Below are positions 57,591-64,000 of a stretch of DNA of 64,000 nt, in pieces. The notes beneath the pieces were generated by a model. That model saw nothing but the letters and a program-made list of their open reading frames with translations, was not told where the DNA came from and made no database searches. Position 1 is the stretch's first letter. Every line of letters begins with the position of its first letter. Made by a program: the position numbers and the translations under genes. This DNA is from Parapristionchus giblindavisi (lineage: Eukaryota > Nematoda > Chromadorea > Rhabditida > Diplogasteridae), in assembly GCA_943737045.1 (NCBI GenBank), contig CALSFV010000260.1, positions 496,001 to 560,000 on the forward strand, written 5' to 3'.

Positions 57591-59341
57591 GCTGTGAGAC
57601 CGCATAATCACAATTTGCGCATTAAATATGATTGTCACTTCTTTTTACTCTACCGCACAGACATTTCATCGTTCCTTCTTATAATCTTCTAATTAAGAGA
57701 TATGAATCTTGTGGAGATAAGTTTCCCAGTGGTTTTGTAGAGAAGTTCCTTGAGAGGGAGAGGAGATAGAGGAAGAGTCAGAGTGAATCGCTCATAACAG
57801 TGATAACTTATGAGCAGAGCTGGGCTGAGCTGAAGCTTCTCCTAGTAGGGCCCGAACAACTCTGGTATTTTCAAACTATAATAGTAGTTTACTTGTATTT
57901 CCCACTAGCCGTAGACTTGCAAGTCTACGGCTAGTTTAACGTAAGTTTACTAGAAGTGGTGTATAATATGGTAATGCATTTCGTCAAATGTTCTTTCACT
58001 TGTAGTAAACTAATAGTAAACTGCTAGTCTGTGACGTCACGTAAGTAAACTACTAGTTTGGAAATACCAGAGAAATCTCTCGCTGGTCCCTTAGCTTGAT
58101 CCCCACTAGGAAATATGCTGGGAAACCACTGGGAAAATAAAACCAGAGTGAGCAAGCAATATGATGTATCAATGTTCCAGAAAACGTGTTTACGGTATTT
58201 AACTAATTACAATTTAAAATTAGTGCGAACAATAAGCAAAAGAAAACGGGTGTAACAGGATTCTAAAATTCGCAATTTGAGAAGCTAACTTTAAGGTCTA
58301 GAATTTTACCACTTAACAATGGATTTTTGTTAAATATTTTTTCATTGCTTTGTTTTTCTTTTAGAGTAGATTGATATGCTTCTTTTGGAGTAGATTGAAC
58401 GATCTTAGTGTTTATAGGAAAAAATAGAAAGGTATGACGGACAGACACGTAGACAGACAGACAGATGTGCCTTATCATATTATATAACAGAATAAAGTAA
58501 TTCACGATTCGGTGCGCGAGATGTGTAAGAAGAGAGTAGATAATATAAAGATATGATGTATCCCGACCTCTTGCTGACAATGAGAAGGACTGTATCCTTC
58601 TATCTCTGTGCTCTCTTCTCTTTCCATACTCTATCGTAGGTCGAGGCCAGAGAACGGGAGAGACATATTTAGAAGAGATCACGCCACGCATCATCACCAT
58701 CATTCATCACCCAATCATCACAGGCCTAGTAGCAGTGATCACCCGCAGGACACCGTGTGCCTTGATTAACGGGTTGACCCCTTTATCTTTACCACACCAC
58801 GCAAGACCGATCTCCATCGAATCACACAAACAGAAAATTGCTGATCGATTTTCTCCATAAGAAATTTTTCCTGATTTTTAAAAGATGATTTTTGATAGCG
58901 GAATGGTTCGGAAAGTGTAGATCTTGAAAACTAAAGTCACACTGTGCATGCATACATTCTCCCACTGGTCCCCCAGTGCCTCTCCCCTTCTCAGTGGTCC
59001 CCCAGTAAATCTCCCACTGGTCCCCTAGCTCCATCCCCACTGGGAAATCTACTGGGGGACCAGTGGGAAATAAAAACCAGAGTACCACCAACATAACTCA
59101 AGGGCGATGCAGTGTTACACTTGGTATACGTGCTTACTACGCCTCGTAAACTCAGAACGCAAATTTCGAATTAGATTTTGGCATGTGCAACATAATATTA
59201 TAGTTAGATGCAATACGTTTCGTTCGAAATTTTCATTCTGCAGTTTACGTGGACATCTCCGTCGTTACGGCGGAGGAACGTGGATAAAATGTAACAAAAC
59301 ATAAGGAGAAGTATCTTCGATCAAGTTTTGCATGCTAGATC

Positions 59342-59780
59342 AGGGCTGTGCGAAAAAAATATTTCGAAAAAATTCGAAAAACGAAATTTTTCTAATTTAT
59401 TTTCGAAAAATCCGAAAAATTCGAAAAAAAATATAAACACTGTTTTCCCTATCAAGAACATCAATTCGCTAAATTTTCCAATCGATAAAATGGAAACACA
59501 AAAATTGCAACTGCGTGATTCCTTATTGATGCTGCATAAATGATAAAGAGCACATATTTACTCAAGTGAAATTGTAATTTTTGTCTCCAAATTTCAAATT
59601 TTTGTTAAATTGTCATTAATTTTTGAAATTTTCTGCTTTTTGGTGAAGAAGCATTTTTCGTTTTTTTCGATTTTTTTTCGAAAAATTTTTCGTCGAAAAT
59701 TTTTTTCGAGAAAACCCGAAAAATCGAAAAAAAACGAAAAACGAAAAACGAAAAACGAAAAACGAAAAATGCACAGCCCT
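59342..59780. repeat. Foldback element with cagggctgtgcgaaaa ends
   Basis: The left end cagggctgtgcg pairs with the right end aatgcacagccctg. The inside is dominated by ttcgaaaa words. Related to 12340-12610. Confidence 0.8.
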
Positions 59781-60159
59781 GTGCTAGATAATATTCAGTA
59801 ATTTCATCAGCTAATTTGCATATTTGCCTATGACAGCTAGACAATTGAAAGAACACATAATGAATTTACCAATCATGCAAGTGAACTCAATACTAATTTG
59901 AGGAACGCTGTTTCGGGCATAGTTTTTAGAAGACAGTGAACGGGGTTGACCATCTTCAGTAGAACCCCCATTGAATTGGATATGAATAAGTATATTGTGA
60001 TAGTTGTAATGTGGTGTTACATTTTCAAAACGTACGCACGGCGTGCGAACGTTTTGAAATGCACGCCGTGCGCACGGCATGCATTTTTCTATAGGGTGTT
60101 ACATTTTGAAACGTGCGCACGCCGTGCGCCCGTTTTGAAAATGTAACACCACATAAAGC

Positions 60160-60429
60160 ATGCAACATCTCATTTCAATGGTTGGCAATATGCATCTATG
60201 TATTGTATTGCTCTCCATGGATCTCCAAATCTTCGTGACAACGATGCACGTCTCAATTGCCGATGGAAGGTCAGTTCAGTTCGATGACAACATTGTGAAG
60301 ATTAGAGCAGAAACCGATGATCTTTGTGAAGTTCGCATAAAGGAGAAAGAGGAAGACGACTGGACAGTCGATAAGCTGGACAGATTCGGGCAACTCACGA
60401 GATACGATTCGCTCATTGGAGAACCCTAA
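60160..60429 (+). CDS. Small orphan protein, 89 aa
   Basis: I do not recognise it. The frame opens with a Met-rich hydrophobic stretch (MHLCIVLLSMDLQIFV, about residues 11-26) that could be a signal peptide or membrane anchor, followed by a charged domain (RAETDDLCEVRIKEKEEDDW) and a Leu/Arg-rich end (DKLDRFGQLTRYDSLIGEP). Stop TAA at 60427-60429; aataaag follows at about 60461, a plausible poly(A) signal. It could equally be the last exon of a longer gene, because the ATG starts right at the end of the 60015-60145 hairpin. Codon use looks coding from about residue 29 onward. Confidence 0.45.
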   Translation: MQHLISMVGNMHLCIVLLSMDLQIFVTTMHVSIADGRSVQFDDNIVKIRAETDDLCEVRIKEKEEDDWTVDKLDRFGQLTRYDSLIGEP

Positions 60430-62501
60430 TGGCGACCCAGCTGACCCTTATTAGCTGAATAAAGTTGTTATAATGTAAAAAAAATGTAATGTATTGAAAA
60501 AAAAAAATCTCCCACTGGTCCCCTAGCTCCATCCCCACTGGGAAATTTACTGGGGGACCAGTGGGAAATAAAAACCAGAGTCCCCCGTTAAGGAGAGTTG
60601 CTGGAGAATGGGAAAAGACAGAACGACACTACGACGAGCAGGACCAAAAATAAAGAAACCCAATCTCCCAATAAATGAGGCATGCCAAGAATCAATGTAA
60701 AAAACATCCTTGTTATAGAAAGTTGGCCATGAAAATAGTTTTCTGATCACCTAAGCTCATTAGATAAAAGCTAAGGCTATCAGAGAAAGGCTGACGACGA
60801 CCCTCATCTGTTCCTGAAATGGTAACATGTTAGAGAACGACCTTATTGTTAAAATTCTCAGGTATTGAAGTTTTAACTTATATGTTAAAGATAAGTTTTA
60901 AGGACAGGGAAGTCAGTGGTCTTAAAGTCAGTTAATGCTAAGCTCTAAAGGTTTTTAGTCCAAAACCTTAGGAACAGAAATTAAGACTCTGATTCCGAAG
61001 TCTTAAGGTTAGGGTCTTAAAGATCTAAGTTCTATAACCTTAACCACAAGGCTAGATATTAAAAGACAAGCAACTTACGTGTAGAACTGATGAGGGACGA
61101 CCGTGCAAATGTGAAGATATGGCCCATTTTATGCGAACAATGAAGCAATTTGAATGGAAACATTGTCCTTATTCTAATCTAATTGACTTGTCTACAATGC
61201 CACGTCTGCGCAATGTAATTATATTATTCCAATTTACTATTATATAATTATCAGACAATATTCAAACTCTCCGCTCTAGAAGCGTTCTCTGACCCTAAAC
61301 ATGACAAGCCTTCTTCTTCTTCTAGCAACTCGAAACAGCCTATCGATCTGATCGCACTCGCACTCATGGATTGTGGAAAGGAAGACGCGCTTATGAAGAT
61401 CCAACGTCCATTTCCTGGGACTGTTGGAAGTAGAGCTCAACTGGCGTGATTTTTTGCGTAAGATACGGAAAAACACTTTCAAAATACAGTTTCCAGTTAC
61501 AGTTTAATCACATTTATCTTATAAAATAACTTCAAAATAATACCTGAAAATCTGGACTAGATCGGAGGAGTTTGGAAAAAAATTTATGACGAAAAAACCA
61601 AAGGTCAATAACCTTTTGGCCAGTACTGTAAGAAGACTTTTAACATGCACATCAGAGAGTGCTTTTGATAAATTTGTTTAAATGAAATAAAAAATATTTG
61701 CCCTAAAGATGACGACCTTGAATATTTACGTAAGCATAACACGTAATCTTGACATTTTCGTCGACGCCGAAGTTTAGCTTTAATCCCATAACAGAAATTC
61801 GATATTTGTTTATCTTATTTTTTTTATTTTTCCTAATATATCCTACATAATCATGTTATACACGTAGCTGAATAATAATATTTCAAAATATTAAAATTAT
61901 ATTTAATACATGAAATGATATTTAGGTGGGATTAATGACAACATTCTCAGTGCGTCTTCAGCGCATGTGAGTGCGGGGGCTGGGCTAATGCTAATGTGCG
62001 GAGATTAAGTGAGTCTATCGTACCCCTCCCACTTTCCGTGTTTGATCTTCACACTTTTCACACGAGTCTGCGGTATGCAACCGAACGTTCCATGATTTCC
62101 TTGTCTGTGAAAATTCATTCGAACGCTTTGTGGGAATATTTACAGTGTGTCGAAGACCTTTCAGTGATTATTGTTGATACCGTTTTTTCAACAAAAGCAT
62201 CGTTACAATTTTTATAGTACAACGATTCAAACATATCTCTTTTAATTATTCATTTTATTATATTATATTATTTCGAATATTTCTGTTACAGAATAGAACA
62301 GTTTACCATCTTTATATTTCCAAACAATCCTCCTTTCATCTTTCTGAGTAAATTCATTAATGTATTATTTATCATTATCGCGTATAGATTTTCCTTTGAT
62401 CATCACGCGTTTCACTGTTATTTCATGAATCAATTGAATGCCTCGAGGATGGAAAATATCTGTTAGATAATACAGTATAAAATATTATTGTTCTAGATCG
62501 A
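60430..62501. other. 2 kb without a confirmed gene
   Basis: It contains another cccactggtcccc palindrome (60510-60590), an area of repeated cttaagg/aaggt words (about 60880-61060), a pair of complementary segments (gacgaccctcatctgttcc near 60793 and gaactgatgagggacgacc near 61085), and a Tc1-like inverted end, ccttttggccagtactgta, at 61612-61630. I found no partner for that end. Confidence 0.45.
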
Positions 62502-63803
62502 ATGAAAGTCGTAAGCCAATTCTTGCCCATCTGGGAGCTGCATTTGCTAGACTTGTACAACTGCAGGTACATTCCGTTGGGAATGCAAATGAAATTCATT
62601 GAAACACCAAGTACATCCAATTAAATTCAATCAATAATTGTAATGACATTTTATAGTCGGGTTATTACGCACAGACAAACAAAGTGTACTCCACAGCGCA
62701 CAAGACCTGCGAAGTGTTATATTTAACACTTTTGAGCTATTTCGACACACAAAAAGGTGCTAAAAAATATAACAAATGTTGTAAATGTCACACATCAAAG
62801 GTCTCTGTGTGTACTATGCATATATTTGTACATTTTAACGTATTATTAACTTAATTGGTGTTATTTTAGCGCAATTCATGCTCCTGGTCAGTGGTGGACT
62901 GAACATTATGGAGTAAAGCAGCCCGGGTTCGGCTGGTACTCGCTGATATATGGAATAATATGCGAGGTTTTGTGGTTTTTCATGTTTTCAATCTTTCGAT
63001 ACATTTGTATCGCACCCATTGCGTATTGTTCTCCCTTATAAGATTTCTTCAACTCATACCACATGTGCTTCTAGATGTATTGACACTTGGAATAAACTTT
63101 CCCCTGAATTAGTTCTCTCCCCACAAATAACCTTCCGTGCAGGGTTATCAAATCTCCCTCCCAATCTCATCATTAAAGTTTCTCTAATTCGTCCCTGAAC
63201 CCCTTCCTTTGAAAACTGCCACCGAGCCCAATCCGAAATCGCGTATAAGCGACGGAAATCCATCTCCCCTCTTCCCTGTGTTATTAATGTGATTATGAAC
63301 ATTTATATTTGATGGAATAAATAAATAAATAAATAAATAAATTTGTAACTTAAAGGGAATCTCTGTAAGAACTGATAAATTAATAATATTATTATCGCAA
63401 AAAAGATGGATCAGAACATCGTTTAGATGGTTTACTTTCCGTGCATCGCAGCGTTGTACATGGAGACGAGAAGCACGTGCTACAAGGTTTGCGTTCTCAA
63501 GATTAAACACCCCGAGCTAATTTGTAAATCGCCGCTCTCGCCACACTCTCTAGTTCTCTTAGTCTACGAGAGAGTATTGCCAGAACGGAGATTTTCAAAT
63601 TAGTATCCCTTTAAGATTTGATGTGTTCAAACGAAAAGGAAAAGGGGAAAAGGGATTAGTGTGTCAAAAAATTTAAGTTGATTCATTTCTTTCTCAACGT
63701 TTGAACAAAGCATACTACTTTTCAGATCATGCTCTGGCTGGCCATTGTTGATATGTTCGCACTATTTGCGAATTCAATCAGCTTCGGATATTTCTTGATC
63801 CAT
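62502..63803 (+). CDS. SRT-family chemosensory GPCR, 5' part (runs off the window)
   Basis: Predicted seven-helix chemoreceptor of nematode sensory neurons. Exons: 62502-62566, 62870-62966, 63427-63486, 63726-63803, in phase, giving the first 100 residues. LDLYNCS at 18-24 is the typical SRT N-terminal motif. Helix 1 is GFGWYSLIYGIICEMVYFPC, continuing the family pattern G-x(4)-YGII-E-x-x-YxPC; STCYK then leads into helix 2, IMLWLAIVDMFALFANSISFGY. The donor gtatgt at 63804 opens an intron that continues past 64000, so the other helices are outside. Intron 2 holds a LINE fragment and intron 3 a cgagctaattt palindrome. ATG 62502 follows ttctag, a possible trans-splice acceptor. Confidence 0.85.
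62990..63345 (+). mobile_element. LINE 3'-end fragment in SRT intron 2
   Basis: The plus strand encodes a short LINE reverse-transcriptase tail (CIDTWNKLSPELV ... LPPNLI) ending in a stop, then a UTR and an (aaat)n tail at 63318-63345. It is a different family member from 41690-42930. Dead-on-arrival insertion. Confidence 0.75.
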
Positions 63804-63924
63804 GTATGTTCTTTATACGCTCTCACCTCATCCGACCCACCAAGGCGCCTAGAATTGGAAGTGGTAGTGACTAGATCACGCGGTAAAGCAGGCCCAAAGA
63901 AAAGATTAGTCACTCTGGACAGAA

Positions 63925-64000
63925 TTGCACAGCGTTTCTATAACACAGTGAGAGCGCGCATTGAAATTTTGGCAAAATGCTAAAAAAATTACGGTATCAC
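63925..64000 (+). repeat. Dispersed cacagcgtttctat repeat
   Basis: It matches 18067-18140 closely (cacagcgtttctataa, gagcgcgcat, gaaattttggcaaaatgc). Parts also occur near 11985-12060 and 31900-31940. The window ends inside it. Confidence 0.75.

Larger units (their letters stand above)
55923..60159. other. 4.2 kb without a confirmed gene
   Basis: It holds a LINE-like 3' remnant (about 56456-56780), the 690-bp pyrimidine tract (56900-57590), a hairpin around 57868-58072 on gtagacttgcaagtctac, palindromes with cccactggtcccc (58080-58150, 58960-59090), a diverged acatttgcc-type relative (59108-59300), the cagggctgtgcg foldback (59342-59780) and a hairpin with acgttttgaaatgcacgcc (60015-60145). 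Unfound 5' exons of the minus-strand membrane gene may be here. Confidence 0.5.

Noticed and set aside
56681..57607. Several 190-300 codon ORFs on both strands (Arg/Glu/Gly or Ser/Pro/Leu rich)
   Set aside because: They are readings of the pyrimidine tract in all frames; composition alone keeps them open.
58690..58760. Possible minus-strand exon (VNPLIKAHGVLRVITATRPVMI)
   Set aside because: It looks coding but its donor phase does not match the exon at 55922, and its acceptor is weak. It may be an upstream exon if another exon lies between.
61276..61482. Possible Tc1 transposase fragment (minus or plus strand)
   Set aside because: It is close to a Tc1-like end, but I see no DDE or helix-turn-helix pattern.
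61996..62217. 73-codon ORF upstream of the SRT gene
   Set aside because: No acceptor or donor joins it to the receptor exons, whose start with LYNCS is complete without it.

Overview
The window reads as nuclear genomic DNA of a nematode, probably clade V/rhabditid; I cannot fix the genus. The evidence is the gene set: an NHR-23/ROR nuclear receptor, a PTB+SH2 SHC adaptor of the SHC-1 type, a cuticlin-like ZP protein and an SRT chemoreceptor. Exons are short (40-200 bp), introns are AT-rich, and several start codons lie just behind a tttcag-like acceptor, as expected for spliced-leader trans-splicing. The annotation rests on exon chains whose reading phases I checked across every junction.

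Layout. 1-6335 is repeat DNA: a directly duplicated ~2 kb block, part of which also occurs inverted, with tRNA-like sequences in the arms. 7723-11160 (+) is a 12-exon low-specificity threonine aldolase. 13671-24769 (-) is a 13-exon nhr-23/ROR gene with a 4.7 kb first intron. 22598-38372 (-) is a 15-exon Ulp/SENP-type SUMO protease whose last exon appears to lie inside nhr-23 intron 1. 38651-39705 (+) is an unrecognised, possibly broken coding region. 40182-46699 (+) is a 12-exon SHC gene with an antisense LINE fragment in intron 4. 48160-53435 (+) is an 11-exon ZP-domain protein. 54179-55922 (-) holds the 3' exons of an unidentified membrane protein, convergent with the ZP gene. 60160-60429 (+) is a small orphan ORF. 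62502-63803 (+) is the 5' part of an SRT receptor that runs off the window.

Introns and intergenic DNA are packed with palindromic non-autonomous transposons: foldback elements of 0.5-1.8 kb with TA target duplications, a ~200 bp family with 8-9 bp target duplications, and at least six short palindrome families, two of which are caught in datable nested insertions. There are also LINE 3' ends, long purine/pyrimidine tracts and microsatellites.

The genes are not an operon or a pathway. NHR-23 is known to drive moulting and cuticle genes in nematodes, so a cuticlin-like ZP protein nearby is thematically related, but the sequence shows no functional link. I found no prokaryotic system, CRISPR array, rRNA or intact tRNA.
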